64,000 nucleotides of DNA. Origin: Labia minor (Eukaryota > Arthropoda > Insecta > Dermaptera > Spongiphoridae). The stretch covers positions 37,988,660 through 38,052,659 of the forward strand of contig OY720350.1 in the NCBI GenBank assembly GCA_963082975.1. Direction: 5' to 3'. Below the pieces are notes generated by a model that searched no databases, was not told the DNA's origin, and saw nothing but the letters and a program-made list of their open reading frames with translations. The translations under genes and the position numbers were made by a program. Each line of letters opens with the position of its first letter. The first letter of the stretch is position 1. Of this stretch, positions 11,164-22,700 are shown piece by piece.

Positions 11164-11773
11164 TTACTATCTCGCCAGAGATAGTATTGTGATCACGAAA
11201 ATTTTCGATGTTGAGATTTTGATGTTTTTATACTTTTTGAAGGTTCCTGAATCATTTTCACTAAGGTTGAGAAAAAAGTCTGTGTGTCTGTGTGTGTGTG
11301 TATGTATGTATGTATGTAACCAAGATTACACAAAAACGGTTTGAGCTAGAATGATGAAATTTGGTACATGGGCATTATTCAAAATTCATGGTTTTCTATC
11401 AACTTTTGAGAATTGTAGCTCAACCGGAAGAGAGTCATTACCTACAACGTTTTGATTTTTTTCCTCTAAAGTGACCGTAAAAATAAAGATATATGTTTGA
11501 TAATTTTTCACATGATTAATAATTGTATAAAACTGCTATATATAGAATTTCAGCTTGATTGAATCACTGAAAGTACCAGACTTAATTTTTTAACACTGCA
11601 AATCTCACGTGACGTGGTGCCATCAACAAAGAGCCAAACATGCGCTGGTTTAATAAATATTATTTATTAATTTTAATTTATAATTTATAATTAATTAAAT
11701 TTAATTTAAATATAATATATTATGTGATTTAAACCAATTCAAATTGCGAGATAGTCGAGTGTAGACCCTCCAG
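11164..11773 (+). mobile_element. Family B repeat (Helentron-like), copy B3
   Basis: Starts TTACTATCTCGCCAGAGATA, of which CTATCTCGCCAGAGATAG is a perfect stem-loop, and ends at GTCGAGTGTAGACCCTCCAG. A TG/TATG microsatellite lies at about 11281-11317. Non-coding. Confidence 0.8.
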
Positions 11774-12084
11774 ATTTCTTATTTTTTTTTGAGAATGTGT
11801 TTATTGAGCCAAATTACAATTTATTTTTACAAAGAACATAATCCCTAAACACATTCGGATTTACATATTTTTTACAATTTATTAATAACATTATACATTT
11901 TATGAATATTCGTTATTATGCTTCTAATATTTATACACTAGGATAAAAATAAATGCTTTTTAAATAATTATTCAGTTTATAATCTTATTTATAATATTTT
12001 CAGGAAAACTGGCTTTATAAAAACCTGAAAAAAAATTTTTTTTTTTTATTATCTTATCACTAATTAAATTTTATAATTCTTTTT
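11774..12084. other. AT-rich DNA, no feature seen
   Basis: Short AT-rich spacer between copies B3 and A4. Nothing supportable in either strand. Confidence 0.3.
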
Positions 12085-12559
12085 TTACCGACCGACGATA
12101 GTAAGGGAGGTATTGTTTTCACACCAAATTTCACATGTGGAGATTTTTACACATCTCCACGAATCATGCATTTTCTAAACAGAAAAAAGTATTTTTAGCA
12201 TGATGTCTGTCCGTCCGTCTGTCCGTCTGTCCGTCCGTATAGATGTGTACAGCCTGAACGGCTCAACCGATTTTGATGAAATTTGGTATATTTACTTAAT
12301 GCATCAGTGGGATGAATTGATCAACTTTTGGTGCAAATCCGTGAACCGGAAGTGGTAGTATTAGCGATCGACGATAGGAAGGGAAGGGTTATTTTCACAC
12401 CAAATTTCACATGAGGAGATTTTTTTATATATCACCACGAATCATGCACTTTGTATTGGTTTTATCCTCGGGAAAATCATATTTATTAGTTTTTTCTTGA
12501 TTTAAAATTATATGACGTCATCCAGCCATTCATGACGTCACAGCCTGGTCTTACATATA

Positions 12560-13585
12560 TATATTATAAAATAATAATAAAAGCAAGTGTAATGTGTCTG
12601 TTTGTCTGTCTGTGTGTTTGTTTGACCGAGCTCTCCAGCAAAAACTATCGCACGCAGGGACCTGGAATTTTTACACGGAAGCACAAAGGGGCTGGCCACC
12701 AGACCTCGAAGCCCGATTTTCGATTTTTTAATTAGAAAAATTTTAAAAAAATTATAAAGAATATTAATTAAAAATAGTTTAGTTACCATACTAGATCATA
12801 GAGGCGCTGGTGGCGATAATTTGGCGGTAATTTAAATTCTGAGCAATGTGCAGATAAAAATCTTTTTATATATCTATGATATTTACAATATCTCAATTGA
12901 TCTTATTGGCCTTTTAAACTTTGAAAACATTCACATTACGGCTATAATTTAATACTATTAATTTTTAAGATTATGTGAGTAAATTATTTTAATTAAGAAA
13001 ATTTGATCTCATAATTGGATTTACAGGTAAGATTTTAATATATAATATATTTTTTAATATTATTTTTATAGTAATTTAGTGTTATGCTAATTTTATATTT
13101 TATTTTTATTTTGTTTACTCTGATTTTTTTTTAAATAAATTAATAACATTTAAAGTAGCATAAAAAAATTAATAGAGGCAGGAAAATTGATGGGGTTTGA
13201 TATTAATAGTGATAAGACAAAATAATTAGTATCAGAGAGAATAATATTTGCAAAGAATTTAAATCGAGGTTGCAATCGGGAAATTATTATCAAAGGGGAT
13301 CAAAATTATTAAATTATAGGTCATAAAATAGAGAAGGCTGGGGCCGACAGGGCACATGGCTAGCATGGGAGAGGAAAATATATTGGTGGGAGTTCGATTG
13401 GAAAACGTCCTTTTGGAAGACCAATTGTGAACAGGGTGGACAATGTAGGAAGGAACGTGAGAGAGATAGGATAGGGTAGGAGTTAGATGGTTATAGCTCA
13501 GAATAGGGACACTCGGGGGGAGGGGTACAGGGGGCGGAGCCCCCGTCTAGGTGTGAAGAGCGCCGAAGGCGCTCTGATCAGCTAG
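12560..13585 (+). mobile_element. Non-autonomous Helitron nested in repeat A4
   Basis: The 3' end has the canonical Helitron layout: the perfect hairpin GAGCGCCGAAGGCGCTC (13558-13574), a 7-base spacer and terminal CTAG (13582-13585), followed by T where the host repeat resumes. A second hairpin, GGGGGCGGAGCCCCC, lies just upstream. The 5' end is AT-rich and followed by AAGCAAGTGTAATGTGTCTG and TTTGTCTGTCTG, typical of insect Helitrons, but I could not fix the first base (within about 10 bp). It carries a LINE fragment and has no Rep/helicase frame, so it is non-autonomous. Confidence 0.8.
13190..13500 (+). pseudogene. LINE fragment inside the Helitron
   Basis: Contains words of the recurrent non-LTR family: GAGGTTGCAATCGGG, AGGGCACATGGCTAG, ATGGGAGAGGAAAATA, GAAAACGTCC and GACAATGTAGGAAGGAACGT. 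The order matches the copy at 63330-63900, with a large deletion in the middle. It was either captured by or inserted into the Helitron. Confidence 0.6.
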
Positions 13586-13974
13586 TATTATAAATAAAAT
13601 AAAATTAAAACTATTTATGTTATATGCCTATATGTTTTTTATTACATTAATAGATATATTAAAATTATTTGAAATTGTTTCTGTAGCTGCTAATTAATTT
13701 ACTTCAAACCGTCGGTCGGTTCGGACCTGACCACAGGTCAACTTATTTTACATAAATTTAAATATATAATAAAGATAAACAACTTAAATACAATGTTTAC
13801 AAACAAATGTGCTAATACAATAAGTAATGATATAAATGTTCTTATTATACCATTTTTTTATATTTATTTATATTTATAAATTATAATTATGAATAAGAAA
13901 ATGAAATAAAAAAAAATAAAATAAACCTCAAGATACATTTTTGTTTTTTTTAATTAGTAATCCTAATGATTATC

Positions 13975-14600
13975 AATTCCCCAGTAGTTACTTTTCTTTT
14001 TTATTCCTTTCCGCGATCACACGACTAAACCTATAGAATCTGTACTGGTCCTGACCGTCTAAAAAAGGGTCGTATTTGATTCTTTTATCATTACTGTTTC
14101 TATACACATGATAAATTATAGGAATATTATTAGAGCCTTGTATATAGCCCTGGGCATCTAAGAAACGAAATGCTTATGGTGGAATAAATCCCGTCTCTAG
14201 AGTTTCTTTATAATACTGGTCCTGTGGAAGAGCCGCTCCCGAAACCAAACTATTTTCGTCATTATTTACAATTCTACTATAAAATTTTCTTATTAATTTA
14301 ATAATGAACCAATCTATTCTATTTAAATTTGCCTGATTGTATATTGTGTTTCATTATTTATAAATTTCTGGTTGGTCTCTCGAGACCTCCACATCACCAG
14401 ACAACCTCTTAAGCATTTCCTTTCAAACACACGAATTTTTCCCATTGTTGATACGCTTTGGTTGAACAGTATTCCCAGGATTGATAATCTACGCGAAAAG
14501 TGGATTAATCAAATAGGCCGTATGGATTTGCTAGGAAGCTCATTTTACAAAATGATGAGTTACCTTTTGATAATTTTTTTGTATATTTTAATTTCGATTC
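13975..14600 (-). pseudogene. Second non-LTR family, C-terminal ORF2 remnant
   Basis: Minus-strand frames read KIRVFERKCLRGCL, NRIDWFIIKLIRKFYSRI, QDQYYKETLETGFIPP and GYIQGSNNIPIIYHVYR. This is the post-RT C-terminal region of a jockey-like LINE, different from the recurrent family elsewhere in the window. Stops and at least one frameshift interrupt it. The clade call is by general resemblance only. Confidence 0.6.
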
Positions 14601-14619
14601 CCTATAATAATTTTGTCGA

Positions 14620-14775
14620 GATAAGATAAGCCCCTTTACTGCAACCTCGATTTAAATTATTTTCGAATATTATTATCCTTCGCGATTACAGAACCTAAGT
14701 AGTTAAATTTTTCTACATTTTGAATGTGAAGATTTTGTGTGTTAATACAATTTTTCTCTGATACTATTTATTTTT
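14620..14775 (-). pseudogene. Fragment of the recurrent LINE family
   Basis: Matches the segment at 1430-1620 in the same orientation (TTACTGCAACCTCGATTTAAA, TTTTCGAATATTATTA, GATTACAGAACCTAA), so it is the same LINE as at 635-1620, again 5'- and 3'-truncated. Confidence 0.5.
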
Positions 14776-15424
14776 TCTTAACATGAATTGAATGATCATT
14801 TTTTATATATAAATACAAACAAATTTTAATAAAAATATATGTAATAATTTAAAATTAAATTAAATATAAGTATTCAGTTTTCATTTATTATAATTACAAT
14901 ATAGTATATATTCTTTAATGGCCAATGCATAAGGATTAGTAGGAAAAATTGGAATTCCAGGGAAAAATAGAAAAACAAAATGAGCAGAAAGCGAATAACT
15001 TTATTCATAAATATACTTGAATTTTTCAAATTTTTGTTTCATAAAATGATATGGAATTATTTTTCTTATCACCAATTATGATATGTATCGTTAAATTTAA
15101 AAGGCCAGTCATCATCAAAATTACAAGACAAAATTGTATATATCTATTTAGTTATTCAATGTTTAGTATAAAAGTTAATAGAAGGTGGAATCTTTGATAA
15201 ATAAAAATTCAATCATATCAATTTTAAATAGAATTGGAATATTTAAAAATTTGAGCATTGTTTTTACAATTTGAAAAAAAAATACTAAGTAATTAAATTC
15301 CAAACAAAAATTACATATGAATAGTTAAAAGACTAATTAAGTAATTTATGAAATATTTGTGACGCCTCTTAAAAATCAATATTCAGAATACATTCACACA
15401 CTCCATGAGGTGACGTTTAAATGA

Positions 15425-15720
15425 ATATTTAAGACATTTAATGATCTCATGGCTGGACAAACAAAGTCGGATTCATGCAGCAGCAACACACTCCCACACC
15501 ACGGCAACAACCTGCTGCATCTCCAAACACAATCATAATGGGCTGGGACTCTCATCAACGTACACAACAAACATCTCAAAAAGGGGTAACGCGTTTAATC
15601 CTCCCATCTCAATCAACGATGCACACAAGGCCGACGAAACCAGACTGATTCCTGATATCGACGAATCGAAATACGCAACAATCAAGAATGACATAAAAAT
15701 ATTTTTAAAAAATTCAATTC
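15425..15720 (+). other. Unidentified GC-richer, coding-like island
   Basis: Base composition shifts sharply from the flanks. One plus frame from 15441 is open for 117 codons (MISWLDKQSRIHAAATHSH..., later ISINDAHKADETRLIPDID). Another plus frame, without its own early ATG, reads VGFMQQQHTPTPRQQPAASP and then GWDSHQRTQQTSQKGVTR, which looks more like a genuine glutamine- and proline-rich protein. I do not recognise either. It could be one exon of an undetected gene, a retrocopy fragment or transposon debris. No convincing splice pair was established. Confidence 0.3.
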
Positions 15721-18700
15721 AATTCAAATTCAATTCAAATAGAAAAAAATTAATAAAGTTAATGTTTTTTTTAAATATAAAATTACTTAAATAAAAACTA
15801 GGAATTATTGTATTTATAAATTTATAAATTTATTTTTATTTTAAATATAATAATAAAGAAATTGTATATTTTTTTAATTCAAAAGATATTATTGGGTATA
15901 ATAATTTCAAAAAGAAAAAGGAATATTAACTCGGTTCTTCAGTTTGCGAATAATGAGAAATATTTTAAAATAGTAATTAAAAAATGAATTTAAGATTTTA
16001 GAAGAATTTATTTCTCTATAAATACCGCCTTGGGATCTTAATGAAGACTAGCCTTAAGAATTCTCATGACTTTTTTTTATTTTTTTGTTTGCCAATTTCT
16101 AACAACTAACATTATAAAATATATATATTTTATAATAATACAATATAAGCATTAGATATGTTATGTTTTGTTTTTAAGATGATCTATAAAAATACGTGGA
16201 TCTCTATTCATAAATAAATATATATATATAGATATATATATATATGTATAATATAGATATATAGATATATTATATATATATATATGTATATATAAATTTT
16301 TATATATAATGATATGTATCATTTATCACTAAAGTACCTTGTAAACTAAATTCTATCACAGATGGAAATGCATGCAAACTATTTGAACTTTTTCATTCTC
16401 TAATTGATTAATGCCTTTCTAAAGAGCTAGGAGACTGAGGTAAATCTCTTTTAGGCATATACAATATATTTTTTGATAGATATATTCAAGCGCATTTCAT
16501 TTGAGACGAATTTTCTCTCAATTTAAATAAGTACAGTGATTTACAAACTATAAGAATTGACATATATGTTTTTTTAAAGAGTTATCCATTAAAATTCTTT
16601 TTGTTCGCCAGGACGTTACACTATAAATTCTTTCTCTAAATCTAATGAAAAACTATAATATTAATTGACTGGAACGATTTGTTTTCAAGCAATATTTTTT
16701 CCTTTTCATTTTCCTACCTATCTTCTAATTTCTCTATTAAAATATCAATATTTTTCCTGGCTCTGTTCTGAATAACTCATTTTTTTCTCCATCTTTCACT
16801 CTTTGTTTTAGAATAATACATTTTCATAGAATGTCATTTAGAAAAAATCAATTATCGATTGTTTAAGTAAATTAAGGTGACCATCAATTAGTTAAAATTT
16901 TTCTTTGGAATTCTATTTGTACGTTTTCTCAGAAGATATAAATTGATTTTTTTAAAAACTTTTTATTCAATTGATATTATTATATTTGTTTTTTATTAAA
17001 TATATAATAAAAACAATATTTTAATATTAATATTTTTTTAATGATAATCTTTGGTCGTATTCAACAGTTTTTTTTTTCAATTTAATTGATATGAAAATAT
17101 GTATGTTTTAAAATGTTAATTAACATCCTGGTGAAAAAATAACATAAAATGAATATAGAAGAAATTTTTAGATAAATACATATATATATATTATATATTA
17201 AAAAAAGCTACTCCTGATGAACTTATATTATATTCAAACTGATTTTCAGAATCGGATTGAGAAATTCAAAGTATTAACAGCCTTCTCTAAATAAAACCAA
17301 TTATTTAGACATATACATAATTAAGAAAATGTGTTTGATTTATTTTTATTTAAAAAAAAATATTATTTCCTTATATATAAATCATTATATATATTTATAA
17401 ATATATATATTATCTAAAACATATTTCATTGCTATATATAGAGTGAGAGAAGTTGTTTGATAACCTTTCAAAATGTTCTTATAATAAAGAAATAATTAAT
17501 TTGTATTAATTAATATTTGTAGACACTATTATACAATGCCAAAATTGTAATTAATCATTTGTATATGTAATAGAATATAAATTAGACATAGTAGAATAAA
17601 CATATACTTTTAAAATATATAACAATCACTATTGGTTCACTATTGGAACCACTTCAACCCATATTTATCTATTATAAATAAAAAAATAAAATGTACCTCT
17701 TAAGAGGGATCTTGTTCTTTTGTTTGTTTAAAACTTTTAAATTACTCATAAACATTTTATACAAAAAAATATAATAACAATGGTAAATGATGATTTGTAA
17801 ATTCTAAATCTAATGATGGTCACCATTATAGTATGGCAAATGAATGGACTTGTTGTCAGTCTCAATTTCATGATATGGATTGTGTTTTTAAAGGCATAAT
17901 TAATAATTATAAAATATTTAAAATATAAAAATTATAAAAAAAATAAAAAATTTTTTTATGAAAGAAAAGCAAATAATCAATATAATAAATATATCTTTTT
18001 TAAATGCAATCAATTTACAAAATTATTAAATTACAAAAAATTACGCCTTTTTGTTTTTTATAAGATTTTAAGTTTCTTATAGTTTATTAAGAAAAAACAT
18101 GGAAATATATGTTGTCAATAATGAAAAAGTTCTTATTAATTAATGACAAAACAAGCACAATAAATAAAACTGATATTATTAAATAAGATAAAATAAAATT
18201 ATGAGATAAATGAATAATTCGAAGCGAATTATAACCTGATTTATTTTTATAAAAATAGTTTCTTAATTTAATTGATTTAATCTATTTAATTACTGAAGAG
18301 ATGATAAATGTTATTTCTATAAAAAAAATTGAAATATATCTAATTAGCAGCCAGGGGAAATATGTATATATATATTGAAAGATAAATATAAAATATAAAA
18401 AAATTAGCTGACAAAAACTAATTCGCATCAGAATTCTTCATTGACTCATAACAACTAATATTAAGTAATTATATTTCCATTTTGTAATTTATATATAAAT
18501 ATCGAAGCTTTATAAATAGTTTTCAGTCAATCCTAATAATGTAATAATATTTTTGAAACGTTTATTTTAATATTAGTAAAAAATGTAAACGATTTAGGCC
18601 AGAATAATTCGAGTGATTTAATTTTTATGGATATTTTTCTGGGAAAATATTTTTAACAAGCATCATTTTTTATTAAATATTATATCATGTCTTAAAAATA

Positions 18701-18854
18701 TTAATTGACTTAAGTTTAAAATTTAAAGTAATAAAATGAAAAGAAAAAAATTAATAATTAAAATCTTATGAATCATTTGTTTGAAAAAGAGATTGAAATG
18801 ATTTCAAATTCAAACTTGTAAATTTATAAAATAAATTATTCTTATTAAAGAAAA

Positions 18855-18985
18855 CTTGTCCACTTGTCACTGGACGCTCGAACAGTGCAGTCGCTTGATA
18901 ACGATTGCAGAAGCAGCAATCGAAACGTTGTGTATATGTTTGTATTTTTTGAATAAATTTACAATAACAAATATCAATATGTGGT
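18855..18985 (+). repeat. Possible repeat end with hairpin and AATAAATTTACAATAA tail
   Basis: Contains CGATTGCAGAAGCAGCAATCG, an interrupted palindrome, followed by AAACGTTGTGTATATG and a short AAT-rich tail. This arrangement (hairpin, then GAAACGT, then an AATAAA-like tail) is widespread at the 3' ends of arthropod interspersed repeats. The 5' boundary is unknown and the identification is tentative. Confidence 0.3.
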
Positions 18986-19729
18986 TTAATTTACAAAATT
19001 CCGTTATAAATAAAAACAACCACCAAAGCTTTAATAATTTAATTATTAAAGAAAACTTTATTAGTTACAAAAAATAGTATTATTTATATATTTTCAGAAA
19101 ACAATGTCAAAGATTAAATAACAATCTGTTGTTCTTATGTGATATATAAATGTTTATTTTTATAAAATACTTTAAATTCAAAATATTTATTATGGATCCA
19201 GTACTAATTTGATATTCCTTAAATCAAGAGGAAGTAATTGAGCAGTTTCTTATATTTTTATTAGATAAATCGATATTAGAATTTATAAAATAACACCGAC
19301 GTTGTTAAAAATATTTCAATTGAAAATATCCATTAATCATTTAAGTTCAAAATAGATAAGTTTGAAAACCACTGTTGTTTTTAATATAAATATTTATTTT
19401 TTTAAGTATATATATATTTTATATGTAAATGTATATCTATACTATAGTATTTAAAATACTTTGGTTTAAATATCTATAAAAATGAATTCTTTTACCCTTT
19501 TTAAATATGAGCTAAAAAGAGATTAGGATTTTTTATCACAGAAAAAAATTGCTGCTGCAAATATGTCTAAAACTAGATATTTTTAAAAATCAAAAGTAAA
19601 AATATAATATTTTTATATTTGGTATTTGTGAAATAAATTCTAAGAAGACAGTTAAAAAGCTTTGAGGAAAATGTACCAATGATTATAGTACTAATTCTAA
19701 TACTTGAGTAAAAAATCTTCTTCTTTGTT

Positions 19730-22700
19730 TTATGCGTTGGATAAGTCACTTATGGAGTTTGAAGATTGATGTGATTTTGGACTTTCCATAGACGGCTGCC
19801 AAACACAACTTTCTGACTTGCTGCGAGTTAGTTTTTGAGGTTCCTGTTAAAAAATATTTTTTTTTAATAAAGTTATTAAATTTAATAATAAAATAATAGT
19901 TAAAGATATCAAAAATGAATATTATTGTAAAATAAATTTGAAGAAAAATTCTAAAAACAATTTCAAAAAAGTAATATCAAAAGATAAAATCACTTACTTT
20001 TTCTTCAGTTTGTGGAGGAACATGAGAATTGGACTTTTTCATTAAAGGTAGATCAATTTCTTCTTCTAATACTCGAACACCAACAAGCCGAAGTACAACA
20101 TCCATTTTAGTTGGATAATCGCTATGACCGTCTATAATGTCACTCAGGTCGATATTTATTAATTGACGGTGTTCGATAGCAATTGGTTCAAGGCCAGCAA
20201 CAGCAGAATGAATTGATAAAGTGCGATAGAGGAACTTAAGTAGCCAATCTCCACGGCAATAGCCGTTCACCAATCGTCCAGCGACTACACGCAAAAGTGG
20301 AAGCCATGCTTTTGCCTCACCGGATACTGGGGCGCCCAAAAGATAAGCGTCTTGAATTATGCCCTCTGATCCAGAACGTTGAGACATTTCCTAAAAAATA
20401 TTTATTTATTTTTTTACTGGATTTTTTCTTTTTGTTTTAATCTCTATAACCTTAAATATTAGAAATATATACAAATTTGATAATTAAATTTTAAGAAAAT
20501 AAATAAACATAATAAAAATTTATTTACCCTTAAACAATAGTAAATTACTCTAGCACCAAGACTATATCCAACCAAGGTAACGGGTCGATGACCATGTTCA
20601 CGAGCCAAAAGAACATGGGCCAATTGTTTGCCAACTTGGCTTGAACGTCGACAACATACTCCCCAGGGGTTATCAATGACTGAAGCAAGTGTTAATAAAG
20701 AACTTGGCCAAGCAATGCCGTTAACAATACCTAAAAAGAAGATATAATTGAATTTAATAAGTAATATATTGATTGATTTTCAAGGGTGATGATTATTTTG
20801 TTGAAAAACTTAAAAAGAATTAAAGATAATGTAAAATGTGTTTAAAATTAGAAAAACAATCGATTATGTAAAAAAGAAAATTAAAAAATAAAAACTTGTG
20901 TTAAAATAAATAAGGGAATGGAAAGTTAGACAATAATTTTTAATGTACACACATTTAGAGAATTAATATTTAATTTAATAAATTAACAAAAATTATAATT
21001 CAACATTAATAATACTTTCTTGATTTAATTAATTTGTATTTATCAAGAGTAGATTTATTACCAGCAAGAATAGTATATTTAAGAGCTTCTTGAGCTGCCA
21101 TTGTAAGAGCAAAATTTAAAATCAGATCAATTGCTTTTCCCATTTCAACTAAATATGCCGATTCATAACGTAAATAATATTGTTGAAGAGAAACACCAAG
21201 ATGCCTCCATGGTTGAGTAAAATTTTCTTGAGTAGCCTCATTTAACCAGCCTGAGATAGCAATTGCAACGTGCAACTGTTGACGACCATTGGTCAAAATT
21301 CCAAATGAAAATTCTTCGATTTCCCCAACACGTTTTTGCATTTTATAACCTATAAGAAGACAAAATGTTAATATTATTTAAAATTGAGATATAATGTTAA
21401 ATTATTACCTGTTAAGGAGCCACCTGCTACACCAAAGACACTGCCGACTATTGCAATTCCCGCAGTGGATCCGAGTGCTGCAGCTGCAGCGGCTGAGGCG
21501 CCACCGCCAAGTAGAGTGCCAACTCCAGCTCCAATCAATGGCGCAGCTACTCCTCCCGTCAATCCAATGACAGCACCACCCCCGAGGGTAGCCAAACCAA
21601 TCCAGGCATAACGTTTCAATTTTGCAATCCGTTCACGTTTAGTTTGTGCACGACGTTCCTCTCTGAAGCGAAGCATTTTTGATCAGTAATAAATAATTTC
21701 AAAGGAAAGAAGAAGGGAGAAGATTATAATTATAAAAATATAAATAGATGATTTAGTAAGAGTAGTAGTTAAAAACAAATGATCATTTGATTTCAAAATT
21801 AGAATAGTGAATTATAGACAATTAATGTGATCATTTTTAACTTTATCGTAAATATTATTAAAATTTTTAAACATATCTTAATAAATCATCTCAATATAAT
21901 AGGGCTCATTTTCTGATTGGAATATTATCTAGTTTAATTATTTCAAGTAGTTCACTTTTGTAAATATTTTTTTATGAATTAACTATATTATAGTATATAT
22001 CTAACATAGGTATATAAAATAGTGAGAAAAACGTACACATACACACACATTAGGAAACAAACAGGAAATTTCGAAATTTAAAAACCCATAAATAAAAATA
22101 AAAACACACTCACAACAGAAATATACATTAAAAATTTTTTATCTTAATGTGTATAAATAGGTATAGACAAGTAAGTGTATTAATATGAAAATGAAATTTA
22201 AAAAAGTAATGGAAAACATGCTTTGTCCCTGAATAAAGAAATGATTTCATTATTTCTATAAAAATATTTATAAGAAATAAATCAAATGTAAAATTTACTT
22301 TTTTTTTAAAGTATAACTTTATCGTTGAATAATGTATTCAAAAAATAAAATGTGCTTTAGATTTTTATATAATGAAAAATACATGCCCAAGAAATTTAAT
22401 GCATTATTATAAGAATAAAAAATAGGAATATTAAATAAATAAATAGTTACCATGCATATAAAATTTAAAAATATATTTTTATAAAAGTGATACATTTGAT
22501 TCCAATTTCTCAAAAACTTCAGGTTACTATGAAGACATTTTTGGGAATTCATTAAAATTAATTATATTTATTTTCGACATAAATTAAAGTTTACCTGAGG
22601 AATTGGATGATTTGATATTTTTTTAAAATTCATGCTTCATTTTTATATGAACAAAGACCATAAAATAGATTATGATTATTTATCAATTCTTCCAAATTTA

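Larger units (their letters stand above)
12085..13745 (+). mobile_element. Family A repeat copy A4, split by a nested Helitron
   Basis: The 5' part (12085 to about 12559) and the 3' part (13586-13745, ending in GTCGGTCGGT, the hairpin and AACTTA) are collinear with the uninterrupted copies A2 and A3. The interruption falls in the run ACATATATATTATAAATAAA and is filled by a Helitron with a CTAG 3' end. The CTGTCCGTCCGT array has about 2.5 units. Confidence 0.85.
14776..19729. other. About 5 kb of AT-rich DNA with few features
   Basis: Dominated by A/T runs, including a TA-rich microsatellite at about 16205-16310. Apart from the coding-like island at 15425-15720 and a repeat-end-like motif at about 18855-18985, I see no exon, RNA gene or bounded transposon. 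Confidence 0.4.

Noticed and set aside
12532-12789. Overlapping open frames on both strands
   Set aside because: They span the 5' end of the nested Helitron and its TGTCTG-type repeats; the codon content follows the repeat, not a protein family.
21384-21611. Plus-strand frame rich in Pro and Ala
   Set aside because: It is the complement of the Gly/Ala-rich membrane exon of the TMCO4-like gene, whose frame joins its neighbours with correct splice phases.
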